Counted from the stretch's first letter, positions 18,140 to 26,771 are shown. The stretch: 64,000 bases of DNA from Roseateles noduli (GCA_002205125.1 NIOE01000007.1:310001-374000); one strand, 5' to 3'. The notes: generated by a model from the letters alone, not told the origin. Made by a program: numbers and translations.

Positions 18140-18487
18140 ATGAACACGCGATCCAGCAGGGGGAAGCTCGGCCCAACACCGTTTGAAGACGACGGTGAAG
18201 CGGGCGTCATGAGCGCACAGGGTGCGCCTCAGGGCCGCCGAGCCGCCGCGCCCACCCTGAGCCACCAGCAAGCCCAAGCTGCTCAACAGTTCGCCCCGCA
18301 CGAGCATGTTGTGTTGGGAGTGCTGCGCCTTCTGCCACCGAAGGTGCGCGAACGGTTCTGCTATGTATGTTTGGCGGCGGCGCTGATCGCCTTGGGGCTC
18401 GGCCTCTACCTTGTGCCGCAGGCAACGGTGGCGGGTGGCTCAGGCGTCGCCCTAGTAGCCTGGCTGAAGCGGCTGTTCGGGCGGTGA
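18140..18487 (+). CDS. Small membrane protein
   Basis: 115 residues from ATG 18140, with GGAG six bases upstream; the longer frame from 17,789 is not protein-like. A basic soluble N-terminus is followed by a hydrophobic segment of about 40 residues near the C-terminus that could form one or two helices (AAALIALGLGLYLVP). No motif is recognised. Confidence 0.5.
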   Translation: MNTRSSRGKLGPTPFEDDGEAGVMSAQGAPQGRRAAAPTLSHQQAQAAQQFAPHEHVVLGVLRLLPPKVRERFCYVCLAAALIALGLGLYLVPQATVAGGSGVALVAWLKRLFGR

Positions 18488-18510
18488 GACGTTACCTCCA
18501 GCCGCGGCGC

Positions 18511-18822
18511 CTATCCGAGCTGCTCTACGACACCCGCCGCCAGCTCATCATGAGACAGGATCACATGGCCGGCGGCACGGCCCTCCTGTTGACGTCTGGC
18601 GTTCAACAGCAACGGCCGCAAGCTTGGATCGGCCTTGATGAGCCGATGAGCCTGTCGGATGGACTCCCGGTGCTCAGGTCGACGCTGCGCCCACTCCGAC
18701 AGCAATGCGCCGTGGCGCACGGGGTAAACCGCCCACCATTCCACGATGCTCGACGCGTCGTTCAAGTCCAGCAGCATGAAGTTCTCCAGTTGGTTGATCC
18801 TGGAAATATACTGTGGTTCCAT
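18511..18822 (-). CDS. Unknown small soluble protein
   Basis: 103 residues from ATG 18822 (the frame is open further upstream without a better start). Helical, with Trp pair VEWWAVYP and a charged middle. No motif is recognised. It is divergent from the next gene and convergent with the small membrane protein. The opposite strand is also open here but reads as non-protein. Confidence 0.5.
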   Translation of the reverse strand: MEPQYISRINQLENFMLLDLNDASSIVEWWAVYPVRHGALLSEWAQRRPEHRESIRQAHRLIKADPSLRPLLLNARRQQEGRAAGHVILSHDELAAGVVEQLG

Positions 18823-18930
18823 ACAGTATGTCGCATCATGTTGGTCCAGGCGCTCTGTCTTCGCCACCTCGGTAGGAAGCTTCCCATCGAGGTGCTTCGG
18901 GCTGCGGTTCCGCTTGAGGGTCAGCTGCGG

Positions 18931-19230
18931 ATGGTCGACAACTACTACGAGGGCCGCGACGGGCGAGGTCGGCAAATCTGCCTGCTGATGCCGCAGTCCG
19001 GCAACGTGCGAGCGCTCGTGGAGTTGTACAGCGCCAGGCTGATACGGATTGAGACCAAGGGCATCCTCATCGCGGGCGAAGAGGAGGTTTGGGACCGCAA
19101 GCGAGTCACGAAGTACCGCCAGACGTTGTGGGCGTGGCCGGTGCCTCCGCGGCAGCTTGAGGAGAAGCCGCAGAGGGCGGGCAGCCCCGAGGTGCGGCGA
19201 CTGTTGGAGGCATTGGACGCGATGGCGTAG
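18931..19230 (+). CDS. Unknown small protein
   Basis: 99 residues from ATG 18931 with GAGGG 11 bases upstream. It begins MVDNYYEGRDGRGRQ, has two beta-like strands with Leu/Met-Pro and ends in an Arg-rich tail. The composition is protein-like. The upstream part of the open frame (from 18,367) overlaps an opposite-strand gene and is not used. Confidence 0.5.
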   Translation: MVDNYYEGRDGRGRQICLLMPQSGNVRALVELYSARLIRIETKGILIAGEEEVWDRKRVTKYRQTLWAWPVPPRQLEEKPQRAGSPEVRRLLEALDAMA

Positions 19231-19312
19231 CCATCAGCGATGCCCGAGGGAACTCTGCCGTTGCGCGACGAGCGGCACCGCTCTACCCTGGGACGACACA
19301 ACCGGAGCCAGT

Positions 19313-19519
19313 ATGAGCAAACGCCATCGGGTGCGCTGCGAGGAATCAGGGGAGGTCTTCGTGATGCTGGAGGAGCTAACGCTCTCGCGATCCATCTCAG
19401 GACCGAGGCAAGACATCTCAACGTTCAGCCTCGAGGACTCTGGCCAAGTGCTGCGTCGGACAGCTCAGGATCAGTTCATCGGCGTTTCTGACGACCTCAC
19501 GTACACGCGGGTCGGTTGA
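19313..19519 (+). CDS. Unknown 68-residue protein
   Basis: ATG 19313 has GGAG at good spacing. The sequence is polar and beta-rich, with a MSKRHRVRC start. No motif is recognised. It ends 24 nt before the SRAP gene and is on the same strand, so it may share a transcript. Confidence 0.45.
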   Translation: MSKRHRVRCEESGEVFVMLEELTLSRSISGPRQDISTFSLEDSGQVLRRTAQDQFIGVSDDLTYTRVG

Positions 19520-19543
19520 CCTTCGAGCTCCCTCGCAACCGAC

Positions 19544-20302
19544 ATGTGCAACCTGTACCACATGACCCCCAAGGACGACCTGGTCGTCTACATCCGCCGA
19601 CACCTCGGCAAGCTCTGGCTGCCCGAAGCTGATCCGCCGAAGCTCACGGTGGGTCCGTTCGACGCGGGCCTCTTTCTGGTCGAGAGCGAGGACGGAGGAT
19701 TCGAACGTCGCTTCGGTCAGTGGGGGATGATTCGACCTGGCCAGCGCGAACGCATCGAGTACAAGGAGCGCCCACCGGCCAAGCCAGGCGGGAAGCCAAG
19801 GCGAGAGCCCATGTTGAAGAACAACGCGAGGCTCGAGACTGTCGCCATCTCGCCGGCATTCAGGGATGCATGGAAAGCCGGGAGGCGGTGCCTCATCCCC
19901 GCGTCGATGCTGCAGGAGCCCAACTGGGAAACCAACAAGTGCGTGTGGTGGCAGCTCCGCCGGGCTGACGGCCTGCCGTGGATGGTTGCCGGCATCTGGT
20001 CGGACTGGACCGATCCCGAGACCGGCGAAGTCGTCCCCAACTACGCCATGTTGACCTTCAACGTGAACGACCACCCGCTGCTGAACCGGCTCCACCGACC
20101 GGAACGCGACCGGGCAACCGGGGAGGAGCTGCCGCTCGTCCAGCAGGACAAGCGCGGTGAGGCTCACATCGAGCCGGCAGACTGGATGCGATGGCTGCAG
20201 GGGGATGCTGATGAGGCCACGACGTTGCTGCATGCGCCGCCGGCCGAGTTCTTCGACCAGGCCGACGCGGTCAGGACAGATGCGCTCCTAGCGCTCAGCT
20301 AG
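19544..20302 (+). CDS. SRAP family (YedK/HMCES-like) protein
   Basis: 252 residues. SOS-response-associated peptidase features are in place: Cys2 right after the start Met (MCNLY), the NARxE motif at Asn94-Glu98, RCLIPA at 115-120 with Glu125 as the likely acid, and His184 (RLHRP). Members crosslink to abasic sites in single-stranded DNA and protect replication. Cys2 fixes the start codon. On the island it could serve repair during integration or after defence-nuclease damage; that is inference. Confidence 0.85.
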   Translation: MCNLYHMTPKDDLVVYIRRHLGKLWLPEADPPKLTVGPFDAGLFLVESEDGGFERRFGQWGMIRPGQRERIEYKERPPAKPGGKPRREPMLKNNARLETVAISPAFRDAWKAGRRCLIPASMLQEPNWETNKCVWWQLRRADGLPWMVAGIWSDWTDPETGEVVPNYAMLTFNVNDHPLLNRLHRPERDRATGEELPLVQQDKRGEAHIEPADWMRWLQGDADEATTLLHAPPAEFFDQADAVRTDALLALS

Positions 20303-20330
20303 TTAGGTCTCGCCCACCGAGTCAAGCATC

Positions 20331-20558
20331 ATGAGTCAAGAGCCCCCAGAACATGCCACCTTTGCGGCGCAGATCGAGACCGAGCAGGTTGGGCCGGACT
20401 TGTACCGGGCGATTCTGGTGATGTCGGTTCAGGCCGATGGCGAAGCCGAGGTAGTTCGCGTCCCGCTGGCGGGCGAACATCCGACGCGACGCGAAGCCGA
20501 GTTCGCAGCGAAGGTGGCCATCGAGGCGATGTCTAGAACGCCTGGAGACGGCCGTTGA
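20331..20558 (+). CDS. Unknown 75-residue protein
   Basis: ATG 20331. Small acidic alpha/beta protein with the pattern RAILVMSVQADGEAEVVRVPLAG. No motif is recognised. It is 28 nt after the SRAP gene and converges with the histidine kinase gene. Confidence 0.45.
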   Translation: MSQEPPEHATFAAQIETEQVGPDLYRAILVMSVQADGEAEVVRVPLAGEHPTRREAEFAAKVAIEAMSRTPGDGR

Positions 20559-20560
20559 CG

Positions 20561-21664
20561 CTATCCCAGCGGGAGCTCGACGCGGACGACAGTTCCACCT
20601 TCATCACTCTCGATTTCGATGTTGCCTCCGTGCGCCTTCGAAATTTGCTTGCAGATGAACAGGCCCAGTCCCAGATTCTGCGTCGTGCTGTTCGGCGATT
20701 TGGTCCCCACCATCCGGTCGAAGACCTGGGGCAGCAGTTCAGGAGAAATGGGTTCCCCCTGATTTCGTACTTCTAGCAGCGCGCGCTCACCGTCAGTCGT
20801 GACAGCCACAGCGATTGGCTGCCGAGGGTCGCCATGCTGTGCAGCATTGCGGAGGAGGTTCACGAGCAAGCGCGACAGCTTGCTTCGGTCCCAGGAACCA
20901 ACTACCGGCCCCTCTGATGCGAGTTCCAGTCGCAGTTGGGGCGCAGTTGTTGAGAACTCGTCCACCGTCGCCTGAGCAAGTTCCGCCAGGTCAACGGCTG
21001 CCGGGTGCAGCGCGAGACCATCCCCAACTCGGACCTGAGCGAAGTCATGAAGGTCGTCCACCATCTCTTTGATGCGCTGGCCTGCGAACATCACGCGGCC
21101 AGCCGCACGCAGAGAAACAGGCGACATCTGCTCGAGACGCAACAAGAGGGTGGCGGACATCAGCACCGCATCCAGCGGGCCGCGCATGTCGTGCCCAAGG
21201 ACCGACAGAAAAAGGTCTCGGCTCTTGAGCTCTGCTTCTCTCGCCTCGGACAACTCTGCGGAGAGCTTGCGGAAAGCGTCGCGCTTGCGCAGCTGAGCTT
21301 CTAGGTTCGCGGCCAGCACCGATGCCTCCACCGGCTTCTCCAGATAGGCGTCTGCACCTCCATTGAGACCAGCGACCTTGTCAGAGCTGGAAACGGCAAT
21401 GCCTGAGTATTGAACGATGACCAGGTCCGCGCTTGCGCACCGGCGGAGCTCTTCGCAAATGCTGATGCCGCTCGCATCGGGTAGAACGATGTCGAGCACC
21501 ACCGCATCAACATCAGAAGCGAGGCGGACTGCGGAGGCTCCATCCGCGGCCTCAAGGACATGGAAGCCAAGGTGTTGAAGGGACCGGCCGAGGGCATAGC
21601 GCAGCGCCTTGTCATCTTCGACCAGCAGCACAGTTCTTCCGTGAACTCGAGCGTCCGATTCCAT
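20561..21664 (-). CDS. Receiver-histidine kinase hybrid
   Basis: 367 residues from ATG 21664, with GGAGGAAGT directly upstream. Receiver domain first (acidic pair at 17-18, phosphoacceptor Asp58 in VVLDIVLPD), a coiled linker (about 130-150), then HisKA with His158 (LGHDMRGPL) and an HATPase domain (N-box NLLRNAAQHG, G-box GLGLFI). No transmembrane segment, so it is cytosolic. This REC-first order usually serves as a regulated kinase; no DNA-binding partner is adjacent. Its place in a defence island is unusual. Confidence 0.85.
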   Translation of the reverse strand: MESDARVHGRTVLLVEDDKALRYALGRSLQHLGFHVLEAADGASAVRLASDVDAVVLDIVLPDASGISICEELRRCASADLVIVQYSGIAVSSSDKVAGLNGGADAYLEKPVEASVLAANLEAQLRKRDAFRKLSAELSEAREAELKSRDLFLSVLGHDMRGPLDAVLMSATLLLRLEQMSPVSLRAAGRVMFAGQRIKEMVDDLHDFAQVRVGDGLALHPAAVDLAELAQATVDEFSTTAPQLRLELASEGPVVGSWDRSKLSRLLVNLLRNAAQHGDPRQPIAVAVTTDGERALLEVRNQGEPISPELLPQVFDRMVGTKSPNSTTQNLGLGLFICKQISKAHGGNIEIESDEGGTVVRVELPLG

Positions 21665-21752
21665 ACTTCCTCCCCGGGGCAAGACGGGAGGATAGCGGAA
21701 CTGATTTGACGCCCCGACCGGTCGTTCGCCTCCCGGCCGATAGGTTGATGCC

Positions 21753-22025
21753 ATGCACGCCTCTCGATATACCTTGGGCATGACCGTCGAAACTGTTCGC
21801 AGCCCCAAGGCCGCCCTTCGCTCACGAACGCTGGCACGAGATGGAGCTTCACACTTGACCGAGCCACTCCGGCTCGTCCCCGGGGATAGGCCTTGGCTCT
21901 TTCTAGCCACTTTGCTTCTCCTCGTCCTCAACGACCAGGCAGGGAAGTGGCTCATGTACGCCTTCGTCGCATTGAGCGGAAGCGGCGGCCTTGCTTGGCT
22001 CGCCCACCGCGTGGGATGGGTCTGA
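21753..22025 (+). CDS. Small membrane protein
   Basis: 90 residues from ATG 21753 (a second ATG at 21780 is possible). A basic N-terminus of 45 residues is followed by two close hydrophobic helices (about 48-61 and 67-85). Divergent from the histidine kinase. No motif is recognised. Confidence 0.5.
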   Translation: MHASRYTLGMTVETVRSPKAALRSRTLARDGASHLTEPLRLVPGDRPWLFLATLLLLVLNDQAGKWLMYAFVALSGSGGLAWLAHRVGWV

Positions 22026-22108
22026 GGTGGGCTCCAGCAGTCAGCGGCACGCTGAGCCGGACCGTCGTGGTCACAGGCTAAAGTGGAGCCTCAAGGAGGA
22101 AAGCGACC

Positions 22109-22336
22109 ATGAGCGCTGATTGGGACGATCACAACAAGCTGCTTGGCATACCCGAGGGGCACTCGCTACGCCGCACTGGCGGTGAACGGGAGGAACGGAA
22201 GGGCCAGGACACGGACATCGACGTGTACGAGCATCTGGATGCCGACGGCAACATCGTGGCGAAGTATGAGGTTCGCGACAGCACCTCCATCTACCCACCG
22301 TCCAAGAGAAACGTCACGCACCGCAAGATCGACTGA
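22109..22336 (+). CDS. Unknown 75-residue hydrophilic protein
   Basis: ATG 22109 has a near-perfect AGGAGG eight bases upstream. The protein is highly charged with a beta-hairpin-like core (EHLDADGNIVAKYEVRDS). No motif is recognised. The strong binding site argues for real expression. Confidence 0.6.
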   Translation: MSADWDDHNKLLGIPEGHSLRRTGGEREERKGQDTDIDVYEHLDADGNIVAKYEVRDSTSIYPPSKRNVTHRKID

Positions 22337-22418
22337 GCAGCTCTGTCCGGTGCCAGGTCGTGCCCCCGCCAGGTTGGGCGCGATTGCCGCGTCGGCCCGT
22401 GCTTTGGGAGAGAGCTAG

Positions 22419-23138
22419 ATGACGCACGCAGTTTGGACAAGCGGTGGCACTCCGGTGGATGCCACGCACTTCTCTCGGGAGGAATGGGACAGCATGAAAG
22501 CGGCCTGGCATCCCGGCGCCTACGTGCTCCCGTGTTGCAAGGCTCCTGCAGTGCTGAAGACCAGCATCAACGGGGTGCAGTTTTTCGCCCATCTCACCGA
22601 CGAGTGCGCGACCGCGCCGGAGACCGTGTGGCACCGCGAGGGTAAGGCGGCCGTGCTCGCCGCGCTTCACAGCATGGCCGTGCCTGGGCGTGAAGAGGTA
22701 TCTGGCAGGTCTCCAGCGGGCGATAAATGGGCGGCGGACGTCCTCATTGAACTGCCTGGCCGAACCATCGCGGTGGAGCTTCAGCGCTCGCCTCAGACCA
22801 TGGCCAAGTTTCTGCAGCGGCAGGAGCGCTATCGGGCGTCGAATGTGGAGTGCTATTGGTTGCTGCGGCGGGAGGTTTACTTACCACTTGCCAAGTCAAC
22901 CAGTAGGTTGGTGCTGAAGCGAGACTTCGGCAACAAGTGGCCAGAGGCGGGGATCGGCACCGGGATGCTTCCGGAACTCCCGGTCGCCGTGCTCGTTCCT
23001 GAAGCGCCGCGTCCGGTGCAGTTCGGTCTTGGTGCCGCGTCGTCCGTATCCGAATGGTTGCAGGCGCTCATCTCAGGAGAGTTCCGGCATCGCGGCGGGG
23101 CGTGGAACATCCGTAAGCGGAGCGACGCCGGGCCTTAA
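22419..23138 (+). CDS. CoiA-like nuclease-domain protein
   Basis: 239 residues. It has an N-terminal Cys pair (LPCCKAP), FFAHL and WHREGK motifs, then an endonuclease-like core with Asp in WAADVLIEL and the Glu-x-Gln of AVELQRS, followed by an RYRASNVE helix, all typical of the competence CoiA-like family. CoiA homologues act on incoming DNA; island-borne copies are of unknown role. The binding site GGGAGAG precedes ATG 22419. Confidence 0.7.
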   Translation: MTHAVWTSGGTPVDATHFSREEWDSMKAAWHPGAYVLPCCKAPAVLKTSINGVQFFAHLTDECATAPETVWHREGKAAVLAALHSMAVPGREEVSGRSPAGDKWAADVLIELPGRTIAVELQRSPQTMAKFLQRQERYRASNVECYWLLRREVYLPLAKSTSRLVLKRDFGNKWPEAGIGTGMLPELPVAVLVPEAPRPVQFGLGAASSVSEWLQALISGEFRHRGGAWNIRKRSDAGP

Positions 23139-23228
23139 GCAGCCGGGGTCAGGCCTTGATTCCAGGTGCGGAGAGCTTGGCTTGCGGCGGCATGTCCGGC
23201 CCGGTTCTCGACGACATTCGGTCGGCAC

Positions 23229-24167
23229 TCACGCTTGTCTCTCGAGCCTTTCAAGGAAGCGCTCATGATGGCCACGCATGTAGCGCTCCACCTTTGCTCC
23301 GAGCGATAGCGAAAGGTATGTCAGATGGATGATGACTCCCGACTTGAGTTGCGTGGCCTTCGCAGCCTCTATCGCCGCGGGAGCGATCACACATTTCAAG
23401 CCCTCAGACACCACCTCGAGGCTCATCAAATAGCGGTCGAACAGCTTGTCTGCATGGGCTGCGAGCAACAGGCCATTTGCCGGGTCCAAGCGCTCAGCAT
23501 CGTTTGAGTCTCGCCATGGCTTGATGTGCGAAGCGACCAGCATCTCCGGGAGCGCGATTCCAGTTAGGGTGCATCTCTCGGTGCCGCCCCATAGCTTCGT
23601 CACGTCGGCCCGGAAACGGCCCTGACCGATGCGCGCCTGAGTGAGAACCTGCCGCTCCGTCGGCGTGATGTCCCGATGCCGCAGCTCCTCCAGGTCCTCC
23701 GCGAGCTCGTCGGTACTGGACTGCCCGTATCCAGCCAGAAGGACGTCAAAGCGCTCGCGATAGTCCTTAGGTAGCGGGTTGAAGTTCTGGCCACTAGCAA
23801 AGTAGCGCCTGACCTCTTCTCGGTCGTACCAGTCAGCCCTATTGAGTGGGATTGGGGAGTCTGGAACTCGCACCGGGCTCAGGAGCAGGTGGTAGATGTA
23901 AGTCTCTGGCCGTCCTTGGCGGTCGTTGCGGACGTAGCGTCCCTGGTCGCGGCGAACTACCCGAAACAGGCCTTCAAGGATGTAGTCCTTCCCCTTATCA
24001 GCCGCACGCTTCCCCGACACGATGAATACCTGATCGCCACCTTCGGCCGTGCCGTCGTTGGTGTAGTAGTTTTGTCCGCTGAAAGGTCCAAAGTCCTCGC
24101 TCAAGTGATATGCAAAGAAGGTTCGGCTCACGGGCAAACGCTGTGGAACTTCTGGGCCGAGGAGCAT
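23229..24167 (-). CDS. HNH endonuclease with N-terminal PUA-like region
   Basis: 312 residues from ATG 24167. The C-terminal HNH domain has RCTLTG at 198-203, ASHIKPW at 212-218 (His214), NGLLL at 231-235 and His238 followed by DKLFD. The N-terminal 110 residues (GDQVFIVSGKR, then YILEGLFRVV) resemble a PUA/EVE-like fold that reads modified bases. This arrangement suggests a modification-dependent restriction enzyme (type IV-like). The HNH assignment is firm; the N-terminal assignment is tentative. Confidence 0.85.
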   Translation of the reverse strand: MLLGPEVPQRLPVSRTFFAYHLSEDFGPFSGQNYYTNDGTAEGGDQVFIVSGKRAADKGKDYILEGLFRVVRRDQGRYVRNDRQGRPETYIYHLLLSPVRVPDSPIPLNRADWYDREEVRRYFASGQNFNPLPKDYRERFDVLLAGYGQSSTDELAEDLEELRHRDITPTERQVLTQARIGQGRFRADVTKLWGGTERCTLTGIALPEMLVASHIKPWRDSNDAERLDPANGLLLAAHADKLFDRYLMSLEVVSEGLKCVIAPAAIEAAKATQLKSGVIIHLTYLSLSLGAKVERYMRGHHERFLERLERQA

Positions 24168-24238
24168 AGCTCCCGCGCTTCTCAGCCTGGGCGAACTGCA
24201 GGGGATGGTGGCGGCGCTGCGTTATCGCTAAGCGGCGG

Positions 24239-24514
24239 CTACCCCGCCCGGTTCAACTTTTCGAGGACGCAATCCACGACTGTCTCGACAGGTCCAATCT
24301 GGCGAACGACAGGCCTTGCCGCTACGAGCGCAACCTCCAACTCCAACGCTCCGGCGACACGAATCAGCGCACTGATCGGCACTGACCCAGCACCCGCGAG
24401 CAGGGCCTCGACGAGCTTGAGGCGCACGTTAGCGCGCCTTGAAAGCTCCCAATGGGTCCGGCCTGATTCTCTAAGCGCCTTTTGCAACTGAGCACCGAGG
24501 TCAGCGTGGTTCAT
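24239..24514 (-). CDS. Small XRE-type HTH protein
   Basis: 91 residues from ATG 24514, which overlaps the TGA of the upstream gene (ATGA). Residues 5-65 form a helix-turn-helix of the XRE type (GRTHWELSRRANVRLKLVEAL). It is probably a transcriptional repressor of the two-gene operon. An antitoxin role is possible but the partner is not toxin-like. Confidence 0.65.
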   Translation of the reverse strand: MNHADLGAQLQKALRESGRTHWELSRRANVRLKLVEALLAGAGSVPISALIRVAGALELEVALVAARPVVRQIGPVETVVDCVLEKLNRAG

Positions 24515-24984
24515 CAGGGAGCCTGCCCAGAGATGGCCGCGTGATGGTGGGCGTCGCAGAGCGTCGTCAGGTAGCCGTCGACGTTTCGCAAAGCGCCGGC
24601 GGCACCACATTCGAGGCAGGTTTCCTCGGATTCAAATAGGGCGGCATCGACTAGCGCTCGCACGCGGGCGCGCTGCTCGGTCGGCAGACCGGGAGCGGAC
24701 CCATCGAAGCCGCCGCCTGCAGGCTTGTCGTCCTCATCTGCCTCGTCGCAGGCAAAGCGGTAGTAGAAGCGCAGCGTTCCAAGTTTTTCCTTTATTTGTG
24801 CCACTAGGAAATGCTGGTGAGCGTCGTCGCCCAGTTCATCTTCTAGCGCGTTGCAAAGGCTGTCGACGAGGTGATACCAGCCAGCAGGAAGGTCGCTTAA
24901 AACGCGTGGTGGCTCCCCGCCGAACAGTGTTGGGTGGGCATCAACCAGACGCTGCACTGCGGGGTCAACCAAGTCATCGTCCAT
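24514..24984 (-). CDS. Unknown protein with C-terminal zinc-ribbon-like motif
   Basis: 156 residues. It belongs by eye to a widespread unnamed family with a GWYHLVDSLC segment and a KEKLGTLRFYY core. The C-terminus has CLECGAAG and later LCDAHHH, a likely zinc site. It is coupled to the HTH gene. No function is known to me. Confidence 0.6.
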   Translation of the reverse strand: MDDDLVDPAVQRLVDAHPTLFGGEPPRVLSDLPAGWYHLVDSLCNALEDELGDDAHQHFLVAQIKEKLGTLRFYYRFACDEADEDDKPAGGGFDGSAPGLPTEQRARVRALVDAALFESEETCLECGAAGALRNVDGYLTTLCDAHHHAAISGQAP

Positions 24985-25072
24985 CTCATGTTCCTATTCG
25001 ACGCGAGGAGGTCACCGCTACCAGGGCCGGCAGCCGAGCGACATGCTCGACCGCTCTATCAGCCGGCGGTCA

Positions 25073-26221
25073 TCACGAAGCACTGCGGCCTCCGGTACCG
25101 TCGACCAGCGCCCGAAGACTTTCGTAGGCCGTGAGTAGCCGTTGATCGCCCGGAGAACCATCGAAGGCGGTCACGCCAATCCACTGGCGCTCTTGACCTG
25201 ACACGATGTGCTGCCGATCCGCGTCTACCGCCAGGGCTTCGGCAAGCTCGAAGACACCAATCCGCTCGAGGTCCTTCAAGCCGCCTGACCAAGCGACGCA
25301 GTCCAGGTCTCGAAACCAAGCTGGCACTGCGCCATCTCGGCGCAGCTCGTTCGCGACGGTCCGAAACTTCTGGACGTCACTCGGCATGACCACGAGGCGC
25401 TCGAACAACTTAGCGCAAGACTCGAGGAAGCTGAAGAGGTGAGGTCTTGGGGTGAGCGTCCCAATGACCGACGCGAACAGGGTGCCTTCCAGTCCTAGGA
25501 GGAGAACCTTTGGGGCGGGGGTTCCCCGCGCGAAGGCCCCTCGCGCAGCTTCGAGGGAGAATCGGTGAGCCTGATCGGGGTCGAACAGTGGTGATGCCAG
25601 GCGGGAAAGTCCCTCGCTTGGTTCAGGCAGCGCGGATACGTTCTGAGGTGGACCGAACTGATGCACGAGGAGCCCATGAAGCTTCGCCTGTGCCCCCGCG
25701 TCCAGCAAGCCGGTCAACGGTGGCGTGAGGACCACGTGGCACGCGCGTTCGCCATCAGTCCAGCCGTCGTCCTCATCGTCGACGGCCAGCCAGGCACGAG
25801 GCCGCAACCACTGCAGGTGCTTATCCACGATGCTGGCACGGCTCATCCGCCAGTATTCCATCTCTGAGATGTGACGCTGCGACTTGCCGAAGCGCGCTTT
25901 GGTGGTCAGGTCCTCGAACGCGTAGCCGATCACCCGATGGGCAAGACCTGGCCCCAAAGCTTCGAGGACCGCAGGTAGGCCGTGCCGCCAAGGCCGGACC
26001 GAGGTCAAGACAATGCGCACCGCGGGCCAGCCACGGAGCAGCTCATCTAGCAGCGGTGCGCATTCGTATGGGGAGTGACCATCTTCGAACGGGTCGCGAC
26101 CGTAGACCAACGAGTACGTCGATCTGGAGGGTTGAAGGACGCCGCCAACTCCGAGGTACAGAACCAGCGGTGGTGCGTCTTGAGGAGGCCAAGCCTCGTC
26201 GATGCGGTTCAGCTCGGTCAT
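25073..26221 (-). CDS. Tandem HAD-like protein lacking nucleophile Asp in both domains
   Basis: 382 residues with two HAD-like halves. Domain 1: the motif I strand reads YLGVGGVLQ where active enzymes have LDxDGVL; motif II-like LTSVRPW; motif IV-like AVDDEDDGW. Domain 2: motif I strand reads LLLGLEGTLF; later ALAVDADRQH. Both nucleophile Asp positions are Gly (codon GGA in both), so phosphatase activity is unlikely. The family resembles HAD domains found with RNA-repair enzymes. The stop of the upstream gene overlaps its start (TGATG). Confidence 0.65.
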   Translation of the reverse strand: MTELNRIDEAWPPQDAPPLVLYLGVGGVLQPSRSTYSLVYGRDPFEDGHSPYECAPLLDELLRGWPAVRIVLTSVRPWRHGLPAVLEALGPGLAHRVIGYAFEDLTTKARFGKSQRHISEMEYWRMSRASIVDKHLQWLRPRAWLAVDDEDDGWTDGERACHVVLTPPLTGLLDAGAQAKLHGLLVHQFGPPQNVSALPEPSEGLSRLASPLFDPDQAHRFSLEAARGAFARGTPAPKVLLLGLEGTLFASVIGTLTPRPHLFSFLESCAKLFERLVVMPSDVQKFRTVANELRRDGAVPAWFRDLDCVAWSGGLKDLERIGVFELAEALAVDADRQHIVSGQERQWIGVTAFDGSPGDQRLLTAYESLRALVDGTGGRSAS

Positions 26222-26700
26222 CAGATGTCGAAGTGGCGATACCAGTCAACCACGAGGACCCGCCGTCGGTGGGTGACCTCGGCCGGATCGACCTCGGGTG
26301 CATCGAAGCAAAGATCGCCTGTGCCTGTCACGCTATACACGAGCACATCAGCACCCTGGTGCCTCCCGCGGTCGACGGCATCCACCCTGAATCGAGACCA
26401 CTGCCGGCGGTTCGACCACCGCGGTGGAGCCATGACAAGTAGGTGAGCCAACTGCGCGTTGGGCACCTTGCGGAGATGCAACTGCAGTTCCTTGAAGGAC
26501 TGCGAGCAGACGGTCTCCCACACACCCGAGCCATCGTCATGTGTGAGGTAGGTCAACGTGAACCACGGGAGGTGAGTTCGCTCGGCTGCGATGTGCAGCA
26601 GCTCCGACACCCCTGGGGCATTCTCCTGATGAGCGTGGATGAACGCTTGGGACCGTGCTGTGAAGAGCATGAAAGTGTGCGGTTCGATTGGGTCACCCAC
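26221..26700 (-). CDS. Unknown soluble protein coupled to HAD-like gene
   Basis: 159 residues (a downstream Met at residue 11 is also possible). Mixed alpha/beta with several Trp and His residues (PWFTLTYLTH, CSQSFKELQLHL). No motif is recognised. It shares a base with the start of the tandem HAD-like gene (TGATG), so the two are likely partners. Confidence 0.55.
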   Translation of the reverse strand: MGDPIEPHTFMLFTARSQAFIHAHQENAPGVSELLHIAAERTHLPWFTLTYLTHDDGSGVWETVCSQSFKELQLHLRKVPNAQLAHLLVMAPPRWSNRRQWSRFRVDAVDRGRHQGADVLVYSVTGTGDLCFDAPEVDPAEVTHRRRVLVVDWYRHFDI

Positions 26701-26742
26701 TCAGCGTTAAGTTCGCGGAGTGCGGGGCCAACGGCGGGCATG

Positions 26743-26771
26743 TTGCCTGCTTGCTAAATGCACACTATAGA
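26743..26771 (+). promoter_or_regulatory. Sigma-70-type promoter of the XRE gene
   Basis: TTGCCT at 26743-26748 and TATAGA at 26766-26771 are 17 bases apart in an AT-rich gap. The start of the XRE gene is 58 nt downstream of the -10 element. Confidence 0.55.

Noticed and set aside
18367-18930. Upstream half of the plus-strand frame ending at 19230
   Set aside because: Overlaps a more protein-like minus-strand gene and lacks a binding site; ATG 18931 is preferred.
12710-24167. A restriction-modification system
   Set aside because: Several nuclease genes are present but no DNA methyltransferase motifs were found anywhere on the island.
24239-24984. Toxin-antitoxin pair
   Set aside because: The HTH gene fits an antitoxin, but the coupled protein belongs to a zinc-site family with no toxin motif and lies upstream in the order.
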